Notes under the pieces: model-generated | What the model saw: only the letters and a program-made list of their open reading frames with translations | The model's database searches: none | What the model was told of the DNA's origin: nothing | In this document: positions 44,532 through 56,779 of the stretch, piece after piece | Numbering within the stretch: position 1 is the stretch's first letter | Layout of the letters: each line of letters starts with the position of its first letter | Source: Ctenosaura bakeri | Taxonomy: Eukaryota; Chordata; Lepidosauria; Squamata; Iguanidae | Length of the DNA stretch: 64,000 nucleotides | Assembly (NCBI GenBank): GCA_948474755.1 | Contig: CAOLHI010004255.1 | Span: forward strand, 1-64,000 | Direction of reading: 5' to 3' | Program-made: the position numbers and the translations under genes

Positions 44532-46799
44532 TTACCATTAGGAAGTTGTTCCTAATGTTTCAATGGAACCTCTTTTCCTGAAGTTTGAAGCCATTGCTCT
44601 GTGTTCTAGTATCTGGAGCACTAGAAAACAGGCTTGCTCCATTTTCAATATGACATCCCTTCAAATGTTTAAACATAGCTATCTTGTTATCTCTTAACCT
44701 TCTCTTATCCAGGCTAAATATACCCAGCTCCCTAAGTCTCTCCTCATAGGGAATGGTTTCCAGGCCTTCTACCATTTTGGTTGCACTGCTCTAGATATGC
44801 TCCAGCTTGTCAATATCCTTCCTGAACTGTGGTGCCCAAAACTGGACAAAGTATTCCAGGTGGGGCTGGTCAAAGCAGAACTGAGTGGTACTATCACTTC
44901 CCTATTGATGCAGCCCTAGCTTTGTCCCAGCTCTCTAATCTGTTAAGGTCATTTTGAATTTTAATCCTGTCCTCTGGTGTATTTGATCCTGTCTTCTAAG
45001 GTGTTAGCTACTGCTCCTAATTTTGTGTCATCTGAAAATTTGATAAAGAATGCCCTCTATTCCCTCATCCAAATCATTGATAAAGGTGTTGAATTGCACT
45101 AGGTCCAGGACAGAAACCTGTGGCACCCCACTAGTCTCTTCTCTCTGGGATGAGCACCCTTTGCATTTGGTTGGTCAACCAATTACAAATCTACCTAACA
45201 GTAGCATTGTCTAGCTCACATTTTCCTAGCTTGTTTGCAAGAATATCATGAGGAACCTTGTCAAAGGCCTTATTGAAGTCAAGATATGTTATATCCACAG
45301 CTTCATCTAGCAAGCTGGTAACTCTGTCAAAAAAAAAAAAAGATTAGTTTGATATGACTTGTTTTTGAAAAACACACGTTGACTTTTAGTGATCACAGCA
45401 TTCCTTTCTAAGTGCTTACACATTGTCAGTTTAATGATCTACTCTAGAATCTTTCCTGGCATTGATGACAGACTGACTGGGCAGTCACAATTTGAGTCCT
45501 CTTTTTTTCCCCCTTTTTGAAGATGGGGACAATATTTGCCCTCCTCCAGTCTGTTGAGAAGTCTCCCATTCTCCAGGAATTCTCAAAGATTATTGCCAGT
45601 GGTTCTGAGATTACTTCTGCCAGTTCTTTAATACTCTTGGATGTAATTCATCTGGCCCTGGAGACTTGGATTCATTTAAAGTATCCAGGTGCTTCTTCTT
45701 TACCTTTTAAGAAACTCCCATCCATCATGATCTCCCTTGTCTTTTAGTATTCCTGACAATGGGATCACTCCCCATATTTCCCCAAGTTTACTGAAATCAG
45801 CTGTCTTAAAGTCTAGAATGGATGTCTGACTACACTTCAATTTTCCTTTCTACTGTATAATAAACTCCAGGAGAACATGGTCACTTCCACCTAAAGATCC
45901 TGCCATCTCCAACCCATTAGCCAGGTCATCATTGTTGGTTAGGATCAAATTTAAATAGCTGTTCCTCTTCTTCCCTCTTTCACCTTCTGGATTACAAAAT
46001 TATCTACATGGCAAGTGATAAATTCATTGGACCTGATACTTTTGGCAGAGTTTGACTTCCAACAAATATTAGGATAGTTGAAATCTCCCATTACTACTAT
46101 TTGTCCTTTCTGAACATTTGGACATCTGTTCTAGTAAGGTATCATCCAAGTCCTCAGTCTGGCTGTGGGTCTGTAGTAGACCTCCATAATTACATCAGTA
46201 TTGTTTCTCTCCCCCTTAATTTTTACCCACATACTTTCAACCTGGCTTCCAGGATTTAAGTTATGGATCTCTTCACAGGTATAAATGTCCCTGACATATA
46301 TTGCTATTCCTCCTCCTTTCCTGTTTGGTTTATTTCTCTAAAATAAGTTATACCCCTTTATTACTATATTCCAGTCATGAGACTCATCCCACCAGGTTTC
46401 AGTGATGCCTATCATATCATATTTACTTTCTTGTCCCACAAGTTTGAGTTCATCCTGTTTATTTCCCATGCTCTGTGTATTAGTGTAGAGGCATTTGAGA
46501 TCATGGGTCACTCCCCTAGCTGATTATTTAAGTATCTTTCCCTCCCACTGTTGGGTTTCTGTGATCTTTGCCCAGTTCTCCCTATAAGATTTGGACTCTG
46601 AACTCCTGCCCTCAAGAGAACTATCTTCCTCCCTACTATAACTCAGTATAAAGCCCTCCTGATCAAGTTTCTAGACTTTAAGAAAAATCAATCCTGCCAA
46701 TTGCTGTGAGGTGCAACTTATCACTTGCCAGAAGTCCATCTTCAGGAAATTGCAGACTATATCCAAGAAGCCAAACTGTTCATATTCAATATACAAAGA

Positions 46800-49700
46800 G
46801 AGAAATGTCTAGCCCTGCCTTATTCTGCCATGTTTCCTCATATGGAAAGTGAAAAGTCAGAGGATAAGAGACATGTTCATGTGGAGGTTGTCCACATGAG
46901 CAAAGATGCTAGAACATTTGAATTCTTGCCCATGTAGAGAGCCTCAGAATTGTCATCTTCCACATGAGGAAAATAATACTGGAGGTGTCTAGGTGCTCCT
47001 GTCTTCCATGTTGTATCTAACCAAGCAAGTAACACCTGAATAGGGGTACACACAAACACACATCCAACATTAGGAAGTTGCAGGTAAAATTCCAAGTTAT
47101 TTGCTGGTAAATACATTAATGATCTCCTGTTCTGTATTTACCTATATAGCTTGTAGAAGTAATCTTTGTTTGTTTCATTCTTTCACACACCAATGAAAAG
47201 TTTCAAATATTTCAAATACTTTTCCTTTCCTTTTTTTTTTTTTTTTTGGCATTTGGACTTTTTTATTTTGCAAATAATTCGTTTACACAAAAATTGCATT
47301 TTAGGCAAGATACAACATTTTGCCAAAAAGAACCAGAATGCAAATTAAAAAATAAATTAAAATGAAGAAGTGTTCAAAAACAACGTTAGTGTTCTGAGAC
47401 ATAGTGAGACTCCTTTCTCGTTGATAATAAGAACATTTCTGAATATTATTTGCATCTCCAATGTCACTCCCTGAAATAAATTAGGTTTGGAAAGCATGGA
47501 ACTAACTTAAAAATTATTCCCTAGATAGGCACCTAAAGATGATTTTTATTTATCTTGATTCCAAGGTGAATTAAGAAGCAGTTGTTTCTAACATCTGGTT
47601 CTTCCTCTGTCAAACATTGTCTCTTGGAAGAAATATGAATGCAACCAACAATAAAGTGAGATGGAAGTAAACAAGTACTTTAGTTCCTAAACATAAATTG
47701 CACTGTGGGCATGACATGCATGTGCTGAGACAGGCTATTATCCATGAAAGCTCATAGCAAATGGCATAGTATTTGTTTGCTTTCTGACTTTCAGAATTTC
47801 TTGTTCATTATTCTAGATTTAAGGAATGTGTCAGTTTCCAATAAATAAATAAAAATTTAAGACTACACTAAATGTACATGTGGGAAAAGAGAGGTTTAGG
47901 GGCCTCCAAATTTTGATTGAAAGACCCTCCCTCCTTAAAGCATACTTTCCCCATCCTGTTTCACTGTTCTTTGCTGTACTTCTGTCTCTTTTTCTCATCT
48001 CAAATGGGTGTTCTCCTTTCTCGTAACTGTGCCAGAGTCCCACAACTGAGAGATATGACGATCAGTGCTACAGGAAAAAGAATGTTTTAAAAAGATAAAA
48101 CCACTAGAGGCCACAAGATTCATTTTGTAGAGTGTGGTGCATGCCCCTAGCGTACCAACTCATTTGAAATTCTGTGGGGAATTTTTCATTGGAGGCACAC
48201 AAAATATTTGAGAAATGTACCCCAATCCGTTGTTTTACTTACTCTTAAAAAAAAAAAAAAGAAAGAAAATTAAGAATGGAAGCTGAGATTGTATTTTTAA
48301 ATTTTCTATTGTATCACCAGGGGAGATGACATCATTTCTGGACATGCCTGGCACTTCGATTTATACCTTTAATACTAACAAAATACAGTAAAAGAGGGAT
48401 AGGAGCTCTAGTACATCTTTGCAAATTGGCCCACCTAGTGTACATGTTGTATGTACCTATATTTGAATGTAGTCTTATGAAGAGATGTACATTTTTCATA
48501 TGAATGCTTTCACAACAGGCACTGGGGGAATTCCTAAGACATCCTGTACTGTTACAAGGCAGAGGACAAACCTCATTGGTCTGCATCATTGTGTTGCCTT
48601 TTCATCCACTAACTTGTAGTATTATTTGCAAATATGACTTTAGCTGCTTGTGTATGAGTGAGTGGAACACTTTGTACAAGTCCTCTCTACTTGAAGTGAT
48701 TTTTTTTACACAACTTACTTCAATATACATATTTTGATACATAACATTTCTGAACAGATGCTTTTGTGTGTGAAATTTTTCATTTGACAATTTCACTGCA
48801 AAAGTCTGAAAAGTGCATAATCCAGAGGATAACTGCATTTCCACCTACATATTACCTGCAGAAGTGTAAATCAAGCATGGTTGCTTTAAAATGTGGTCCA
48901 GATGAAGTCCCCCTCCCTTCCTTAGCTGTAGCAAATAAGGTAAAGAAGGTGTGTGTGTCTGTAAAAAATTGGAATGCAATGAGATCATCTGATTTATGTT
49001 ATTTTATTATGCATTTCTGAGAAGAGAAGGAGAGTACATGCTGCCTGTTATTTTCAGTGGCAGCGAAGCAATTCCAGCTGTTCTGTTTACTGCTAGGCTC
49101 ATCCTTTTTTTATTTTTCTTTCTTTCTTATGCCATTCAGTTGAGCACCCCTAGTTTCCTAAAAATGTAACCCTTAAAAAAGGTGCATTCACTTTCTGAAC
49201 TCACATCTTCTGTCTACAGCTAAAGGAAACAATGACTATTATATTGTAGAAAGAAAGGATCACATGAGGTTGAAGAGGAAGAAACACCTTTCCAATAATT
49301 ACAATCCATATGTGAATTCAGCATATTTGTTATCACTTCCCTATTTGTACGTTTTGAGTGTTTGAGTATGTTACATACTGTGGATATTTTCCAGCTAATT
49401 TTCTCATATGTTTGAATGCTGCTCACTTTTAAAGAAGAAAAAGTTATTATTTGTGCACAGAAACTGCCTGGGGGGATGATTTATGGATTGGTATCACACC
49501 TTACCCCACTTAGGAGCGTAGATTATTGCTGTTGTTGTTTCCCAGTGAAAGCCTAGCTTGCGAAGGAACAGGGTGTGACAGCAGCATCACTGAGGAAACA
49601 TACAGCTAACAGTTTTGCCTGGAGGAAAACACCATCCCTAATTGGGTCAAGCATCACACCCCCAATAACATGTGCTGAAGGCGTATAAGACCCAGCGACT

Positions 49701-50610
49701 ATGTCCTCAGAAAATGCTGACTTTAGAGAACTCATATGACAGACAGAGAAGCAATTTTTCTGACTAGTTACTAAGTAGCACTCAAAAGCATATAGCCTTT
49801 TCCAGGCAAATCTTATGATCTAAATTGCTCCCAGCTTTGCGTGAGATGGATTTATTTGTATAAATAGTCAAACAGATTTCCCCCCCCCAAAAAAATACAT
49901 TTATTATTATACGTGCACATCAAATGGGAGATCCTTTTCTGCTTTCTAAAATAGCCCAAGGGAATTGCTTTTGACAGGACAGAGAAGATTGATACTCACA
50001 GATATTTTCTTGTTTTTTCCTCCATTTAAATGACCTTTTTGAAGTTATTGATATATGGCTGCTACAACAGGATTCTTCAGATGTTCACTTGAATGCATGA
50101 GAGAAGACAATAATCCTCATTGGTCCTTTTCTACAGTGTATCCTCAGCACAATGTCTGGGGAAGCCAATGCTTGGCTATAATAAGTTAGAAGCAACATAA
50201 TTACTGGTGACTAATAACTTTGGGGTAATGATGGTGCCATGAAGCTATATTTTAAAGGCAAGGTAATGAGTTAGATGAAAAAGTCACTTTATTAGCATCA
50301 TAACTAATGATTTACAGTTACTTTCAAGCATTTCTTTTAAAGGGCATATAAACCATTTTTAGAGGAATTTTGACAGGACTTCCCCCCAAGTTATATGGCA
50401 CAGTCTTATCAATCCTAAGAGTTTCTTTTCAGGTAACAGAATGTAACTAAAAAGTAGTGAACAGTTCAACAAACAATGTAATGAGTTATTTTTTAAACTC
50501 TGTTACAAGTAATGACAATGGGTTACTTTTTAAACACTGTAATGAATTACTTTTTAAAAGTAACTTTCCAAGCCTACATGTGCATATAAATTTCACCTCT
50601 ATTCCATTCA
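46800..50610. other. Intergenic, unassigned
   Basis: No gene recognised. It holds a T-run at 47230-47248, an A-run near 48247, and a possible fragment of the ATCCATGAAAGCTCATAGC family at 47725-47765. Short ORFs are not protein-like. Confidence 0.4.
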
Positions 50611-50622
50611 AGTTCAATATAA

Positions 50623-50748
50623 GGCCATTTCTGCACTAGACTGTTACAGTGCTATTATTCCACTTTCAACATCCTATGGAATCCTGGGGTTTGCAGTTTA
50701 GGGAGGGGCCTCAAAATAGCACTATAACAGTCTAGTGCGGAAATGGCC
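50623..50748. mobile_element. Harbinger-like MITE, internally deleted
   Basis: Starts GGCCATTTCTGCACTAGACT and ends AGTCTAGTGCGGAAATGGCC, an inverted repeat of about 30 bases with one mismatch. Only 126 bp against about 200 for relatives: the right inner half is lost. The flanking triplets TAA and CAA differ by one base. Confidence 0.85.
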
Positions 50749-51706
50749 CAAAACCTATAGCAGATTCCCTAGTCCACTGACATGGAAGGCCTCAGCTACA
50801 ACTATATAATAGGATTATTTGGAACTTCCCTGAGGTCAGGCAAAAATATTTTGCTGTCTGACACCAAGGACAAGAAGACACATTCCTCTGTTCAAGGTAC
50901 AGAAACTAACTGGAACTGCTGTTGAAATTTCTTCAACATTGGGAAATAGAAAAGTTCCTACTTTATCTATGGCCACAAAGGAATTTAGACGGTATAGAAC
51001 TGTGTGTCTGAGTAAGGCCCATTAAAGACAATGGCTACCAATAGGGCAGAATGCCTTGGTAGATTGACCAATGCATGACTCCATCTAGAGACCAGATCTT
51101 TCCTAGCCCAGACTGTTTTGTCTCTGGGAGTCCTCTAAGCCAAGGCATTTATGGGATGGGTGGTTGGATGGGTGCCTGTGAAATGCCCTTTTTATAAGTG
51201 CCTTTACCTATAGGACTGCCAAAAACTAGGCATTGACCAATCAGGCCATGCCAGAAGGGGCTGTGCCAGGTGGCTATTTGATGCTACTACGACTCTCTTC
51301 CTGGTCAGCACTCTCTGAATAAATGATAAAACATTAACAATTAGAAATGAATGGAGAAATGTAAAAATGGTGGTAAGAATGAGAGTGTCAAAAGGCTATG
51401 TAGTTTTGTGAAGTCTTTTGTTTTCTGTTTCTGCTAAAATTATTTCACTGCAGTAGTTCTGTGCATCTGTTTGTCTGTGAAACCACTGGGCATCCATAAG
51501 ATGTGCTCCTTTTGAATGTTTCCATGTACTCTTAGTTGTGGTAGAAAACAAAAACTGGTCTTGGAGAGCTCTGGCAACTTGTCAAAAGGGAGCCACCAGA
51601 AACTAATGAAGGGTTGATTCTGGAAACAAAAAGGTGGACAGAAGTGAGAAGCTTATGGCTGTCTCTAATCAGTTGTTATCAGAAAACACCGGAAAGTACG
51701 GTGGGT

Positions 51707-51764
51707 TAGTATTAGTATTGCTATAGTATTGCTATACTGTTAGTATTGTTAGTATTGCTATACT
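51707..51764. repeat. TAGTATTGCTATA minisatellite
   Basis: Imperfect units built on TTAGTATTG and CTATACTG. It is followed at 51805-51840 by AAACTACAGTTCCCAGCATT, a fragment of the ACTACAACTCCC-type repeat. Confidence 0.75.
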
Positions 51765-51849
51765 GGACTATTACCATACATTACTATCATATGGTCCTTA
51801 CAATATAGTTAAACTACAGTTCCCAGCATTCCTCACCATTGGCTATGCT

Positions 51850-53285
51850 TGAGATCTACATGATTCCCACTCTGGATGACAACATGTTTGCATTTGACAA
51901 CACATCCTTCATAACAGCATTTTATTATTCATGTTCTTTTATTTTTTCATGTAAACCTGAACATAAACATTCCTTTAATAAACTCTGTAATAAACATGTA
52001 TTCCTCCTCCTTCTCCTTATTTGTGTAGGCTGCAGGTACAAGAAGAAAACAGCACATACTCAGAGAAAGTGTACCAAAAGCTCTACAAATCTAAAGCTAA
52101 GCTAGAGGAGGAAAGCTTGCATGTGCTTGATGATCTTGGACAGGTCACACCAATAGATTCTGAAGGAGGAAGGAAATCATGAGAGAAAAATGTACTGTGT
52201 TCCTTCCACATTGTCTTTCAGGGGAAAGTATCTCCCCATCTTTGTGGTGTCAAAGTACTGCTTTGATCAAAAACAGCTGTTAGCTCTACAGATTCAAAAA
52301 GGAAAAGCAGTGAGAAGGTTGATTAAACAGAAAAAGAATGTGAAAGGCAGATGCAAACAATCCGAGTTTTGTGTTGTGGTGTTTTGAGATACAGAAATGT
52401 TCTGTGAGACTCAGCCACTTAAAGTGGGTCATAACATTTGAGGATATCCAGCCATTGACAGCTACATTTTTTCCTAATCATTTTTTTTTTATTTAGATGA
52501 TTAGTAAACACACTGTGATATGGCTACAGAAGAGAAGAGAAGCAATAACAGCTTCAATGTTAAGGCAAAGGATTTGTAAATAACATTTTCCTCATAAGTT
52601 CACGCAGTGCAATTCTTTGCATACTTGCTCTGCAGTTAAGTCAACGTGTTCAATGGGACTTACTTCCAAGAAAAGGTAAAGAAGATTGTAGACTTTTTCT
52701 CTTATCTAAGTAAGTCTAAATTGCTATGTGAATGTACATAGCTTTCCAATGACTTAAAATTATGCAAGACTACATAATTAATGCTGTAAATTTGCCCATG
52801 TTAACTGATTATATGAAATCTTGTTTACATTTTATGTTTTCTTTGGATCCATGCTTGGCAGCTATCTCCAAAGTCCCAGCAGTGAAATAATCTTTCCTTT
52901 TATTATTTTCTTCTCCTTTTGCTTGGATTATGTTGCTATGACTTTCCAGCGTTCTGGACCATGTGGAATACTCCATGCCCAGAGAAATCTTTCCTTTCCA
53001 CAAAGTTGCTCTCTACATGAGGAGAGCAACAAAACTATGCAATTAGTGGGGCTGGCATGAATTTCCCCTCACCAGTTTATTTCTTAACACCTGAATAGGG
53101 CTTTTCCTTATTTTTACTTTCTTTCAGTATGAGAACATAGCTGGATATGATCTTTGTTCTCACGTTCTTGTATTGAGTTGTGCTTACAACTAGCCTCTGT
53201 ATCAATAAATGAATGATGAAATGGACTCAGAGACTTGTACAAGGGTTGGTAAATAAAAATGAATAAAAATGAAAATGGAGTAGTG
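51850..53285. other. Intergenic, unassigned
   Basis: Nothing recognised. An 88-codon ORF at 51839-52105 contains no familiar domain. Confidence 0.4.
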
Positions 53286-53299
53286 CAAAGATGGGTCTA

Positions 53300-53395
53300 G
53301 GTGTACTTTTGAGACAAATTGGTTTATTTCAGCATGAGCTTTCATGGATATTAATTCATTTCTTCAGGTTTGCATGCCAGTTTTGATCCTGGTTT
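53300..53395 (-). mobile_element. Dispersed AGCTTTCATGGA repeat fragment
   Basis: TTTTGAGACAAATTGGTTTA, CATGAGCTTTCATGGATATT and CATTTCTTCAGGTTTGCATG match the inverted form of the repeat seen at 35375-35470. Confidence 0.5.
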
Positions 53396-54010
53396 ATTAC
53401 AACTATAGTTTTCTATTCCATCCAAAATGGAAACTGTGTTTTGATATCCGATTAAAAAGAGGACCTCAAATCATAATCAAACCATGGTTTAAGATCCTTA
53501 CATTAACTGTAAACTGGTATTAAACCCAGCTTCCCTCTATGAAATGTAATGGGAAACTATAAATAGACCTGGATCAAAGCACTGAAACCGGTATGTAAAA
53601 AGAAGAGGCAAGGGAAGGGAGGGGTGAAAGTGAAACACATGGCCAGTGCTAGTTGCCAATTTAATAAAGTGTGATTAATTATGCCAGAAATTATGTCCAA
53701 GTCAAGCTAATGTTAGTTCATGTCAAAGCCCTGATTCTGTGCAGTAGATGTAGTGAGACATACTCCACTGTTGATTCTAAATACTTGTAATGTCTTGTAA
53801 TGTGTTAGTGAAGATGTGCTGATTTTGCATGTGTCATTGTCAAGCTCATGTTGTCAGATCATTATTCTGGTGTTAAATAGATTAGATACACTATCACATA
53901 CGTTTAAGATTATGGGCACAACTACTATCTCATTAGCTGCCTAGCAAGAATGTAGTTCCCTGAGATTATGTCTGTGTACACAGCTTTAATCTCCCAAAGC
54001 AAAAACTACT

Positions 54011-54033
54011 CAACACACACACACATACACACA
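54011..54033. repeat. CA microsatellite
   Basis: About nine CA units with one CATACA interruption. Confidence 0.9.
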
Positions 54034-54369
54034 GGTGCACTCCCACATGTGTTCAGTTCCATGCCAGATTGGAGCATTCATAACACAGCAGTAAACAGCC
54101 TTGCTCGTATCTTTGAAATGTCATCGGCTGTGTTGTGTGGCAGCTCTTGCTTCACTGCTGATTGCTCTAGGATTAGAACCAGTCACTGTGAGCTTGGCAG
54201 CTGCAGATTCCAGATGTACAGTCCCTGGAAGGAATGACTCTTTTCAGCGGTGTCAGCTGGCTATCACTTTCCCTGTTCCTGGTCTTTACCCACCCCCTCC
54301 ACCACCCATGCTTTCTTTCAACAGATCTGATGTGGTGGCTCAGTGCATCATGCCAGCATGATCCACTTT

Positions 54370-54620
54370 CACATCACTTCCCTTTTACTGTGGGGAACTG
54401 ACTCACTGTGACATGGTTTTGATGTGGGGAATGAACAAATTGCATACAATAGCTACATTCTCTGAAGGCACACAGCGTTTAGCTCCTCAAACCTGATGAC
54501 AGCTCTCGATCTCTCCATTGTGAAATCTAGGAAGCAAGGCAGAGCTTTAGGGCTTGATTTAAAGGAGCCTGGAATGCTATGCCCTTATTTTATGAATCAT
54601 TTGAAAGTGGAAACAGTTTT
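54370..54620. promoter_or_regulatory. Candidate conserved non-coding element
   Basis: Repeat-free stretch with ordered, low-redundancy sequence including TGACTCACTGTGACATGG (an AP-1-like TGACTCA), GGCTTGATTTAAAGGAGCC and TTTATGAATCATTTG. Weak; composition only. Confidence 0.15.
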
Positions 54621-54869
54621 TTTCAAAACACACAAAACACAGTTCTTCTTTTATTGCAGTTTGTTTCTTTTCCTAAATTTACATGGATGCATTAATGCTT
54701 TAGAAACACAGAGGAGAAACTAAATTTTCTGGAGTGTGTGGCACTCCCTCTGAGAGAGGAATTTCAGGCATTTAAGGAGTGCTCCTAAATTCATATTGGT
54801 CACAAAAGGTCCAGGTGGCTCCAGTGGTAGGGATTGCTTCTTCTAAAGTGCTTTGGTTTGTTTTCCAGG

Positions 54870-55290
54870 TGAAGCCATTTATGGATTGAAACAGTCTGGC
54901 CGTGCTGATCCATCTTTTGGTAGTTGCCTCAGTCCCCAGCTTGGATTGCTGCAATGAATTATAGGAGGGGCTGCCCTTGAAGATGATTTAGAAGGTTCAA
55001 TTAGTGCAGAATGTGGTGGCCAGATTTTTCACTGGTGCTTCTAGATCCATAAAAATAATCCCTGTTCAAAACAACAGCAACAATTTTTCACTGAGTAGTT
55101 GCTTCCAAGCCCAGTTTAGGGTGATATTTTTACTTTCAGAGTTTTGTGATCCATGTATATGAAGCAGCATCCACTCCCACATCAACTTGTCTGTGCATTA
55201 AGACCCTATACTGAGCATTCTTCATGAGTTTCATACATTAGGGGTTTAGAGGTAAGTACAAGATAAAGGGAGTTTTTACTTGCAGCACCT
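54870..55290 (+). mobile_element. L2-type LINE fragment, plus strand
   Basis: Contains TTGGATTGCTGCAATGAA (LDYCNA region), GGGGCTGCCCTTGAAGATGA, AGTGCAGAATGTGGTGGCCA and CTTCCAAGCCCAGTTTAGGG in the order of the L2 reverse-transcriptase tail (YCNALY, GLPLKT, QLVQNAAARL, FRAQFKV). Stops and small insertions are present. Compare the minus-strand copy at 20230-20745. Confidence 0.7.
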
Positions 55291-55493
55291 TAATTATAAA
55301 ATGGCCTGCCTGCTATAGTTTGGCACTGGCTGAAAGATTTTTATTTTCCTAGAAAATGTACTAATATATATACACATATATATAATTTTTATTTCTCTAA
55401 AAAAGGGACCTGCTGTTCCTTCTTGTTTTCTTTGAGAGATTTAATGTTTAGCCGCTAATCATTCATTGTTTTATTGTGAATCAAATTTAAATT

Positions 55494-55690
55494 AAATGCC
55501 ACCATTTCATGTATTTGATTTATGTCCCACCTCTTCCTTAGACTGGGAACCAAGGCAGTTCACAACATGATAAAACCCAGGTACAATAAGTTATAGTATT
55601 CAAATAATATTAAACAGTTATAACTGAACACAATTAAGTTTTTAAAAAATCAGTTTTTACAAACACAGCAATTTTAAAAAGAGAGAGAAA
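55494..55690 (-). mobile_element. LINE 3' tail fragment (inverted)
   Basis: TTTGATTTATGTCCCACCTC, CTGGGAACCAAGGCAGTTCA and an AACATGATAAAACC stretch form a reverse-complemented CR1/L2-type tail and UTR. Confidence 0.5.
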
Positions 55691-56645
55691 TATAGTAACT
55701 GCTTATCAAAAGCCAATTTTTAGTTTTTACTAGGCAATCTGTTGCCACAAAGCTGCCTGAATAGAGTGTAGGGTGATATATATGTTCTACTGGGGGGGGG
55801 GTTTCTCTTCAGATTGTATAAATCTTTTGTCTATATGTTTTAAATAAATTTGTGAATACAAATAAAGAAAATAGCAATTTCCTAACATTGGGCAGTTGAG
55901 AGAATTGGAAAACCCTTTAATACAACACATTCAAACATTTTTTAAACTGCAGTAGATTTACAAGTGGGACATGCCTCAAAATGTTTTAAGGGAGATCTTT
56001 TATTTGAGATTTCTGAATTTCTACTCTTCCCTCACCTCCAGGTTTCCATACTTTCCACTACTGTCATTTATTGCTTTATAAATGTTTTTAGGATTTGCTC
56101 CACGCATTAATTTTTCCCCATAACTACTTTTTGTATTTCTGCAGATCTTAAATGCCTGTGTGTTTCCTTTGTTGATATCTCCCATGTGGATGTGGAGATG
56201 TGTGTGGGCGGATGGTACCATTTTTACCATTTAAGCAATGGCACTTGGAGAAGTGCATTAGAAATAAGATAAATGATTATATAAGCATTCACCAGATGTG
56301 TTGTGGGCATCTTCATCTGGGTTTTCTTTTCTTGCTCATAGGCTGCAAGCTTTTGTTAAAAGAACATAGTGCATGTTTCATAAGTTGGCCACGGTTTAAC
56401 ATAAAGCTGTATATGCTTAAGCTTGCAGTCCTATACATCTTATATAATATCTACAGGAGAAATATAATCTTAGTTTTAAAGGAATTGTGCTATTTTTTTT
56501 CCCTGGGCTTAGAAGTGCTCCCTTTTGCTCAGCTAGTGTTTGAAACTGTTACTGTTTCCTTCATGTTTCCTCTACGGTACCTTTTCATCTTTGGTCTCAA
56601 GGAGGCAAATCTGAAAAGAGAATTGGACAGGAGGAGTGGGCAAGT

Positions 56646-56772
56646 GTATGCCTCCCTATGTTGTTGGACTGAAATCTGTAGCAACCTTGGTCAACATAGA
56701 TAGCAGTGAAAAATTGTGGAAGCTACAATCTAGCATCAGCTAGAGGCCCCCTGAACATATTACCCATCCCTG
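56646..56772. mobile_element. Palindromic MITE (CCTATGTTGTTGGACTG type)
   Basis: TATGCCTCCCTATGTTGTTG and GGACTGAAATCTGTAGC on the left face GAAGCTACAATCTAGCATCA and GCCCCCTGAACATATTACCC on the right. It is a diverged copy of the family at 13379-13508; its ATTACCCATCCCTG end matches the CACCCCTG end at 17342. Confidence 0.55.
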
Positions 56773-56779
56773 TTCTAGA

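Larger units (their letters stand above)
43483..46790 (-). mobile_element. CR1 LINE, near-complete ORF2, inactivated
   Basis: Minus strand, 5' to 3'. 46,690-46,790 has a remnant of the ORF1 esterase end (GFLDIVCNFLK). 46,000-46,510 is the endonuclease, with MGNKQDELKLVG, YDMIGITETWWDESHDW, VYYRPTARLRTW and MGDFNYPNICW. 45,780-45,900 has GGSDHVLLEFTI. Reverse transcriptase follows: LDFSKAFDKVPHD at about 45,260-45,300, FNTFINDLDEGIE and a mutated KFSDDTKL in another frame near 45,030-45,090, then YEERLRELGIFSLDKRRLRD and FKHLKGC at 44,640-44,740. The 3' end reads CCCTTGTGGTCTCTTCCAGC at about 43,500. Frameshifts, stops and a deletion between the palm and thumb show it is dead. A solo LTR (43666-44531) interrupts the 3' part. 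Confidence 0.9.

Noticed and set aside
44560..44775. 71-codon ORF on the minus strand as a host gene
   Set aside because: It is the reverse-transcriptase tail of the CR1 LINE, not a host gene.
56200..56703. 167-codon ORF
   Set aside because: The product is unrelated to any family I recognise, and its 3' end runs into a MITE at 56646.
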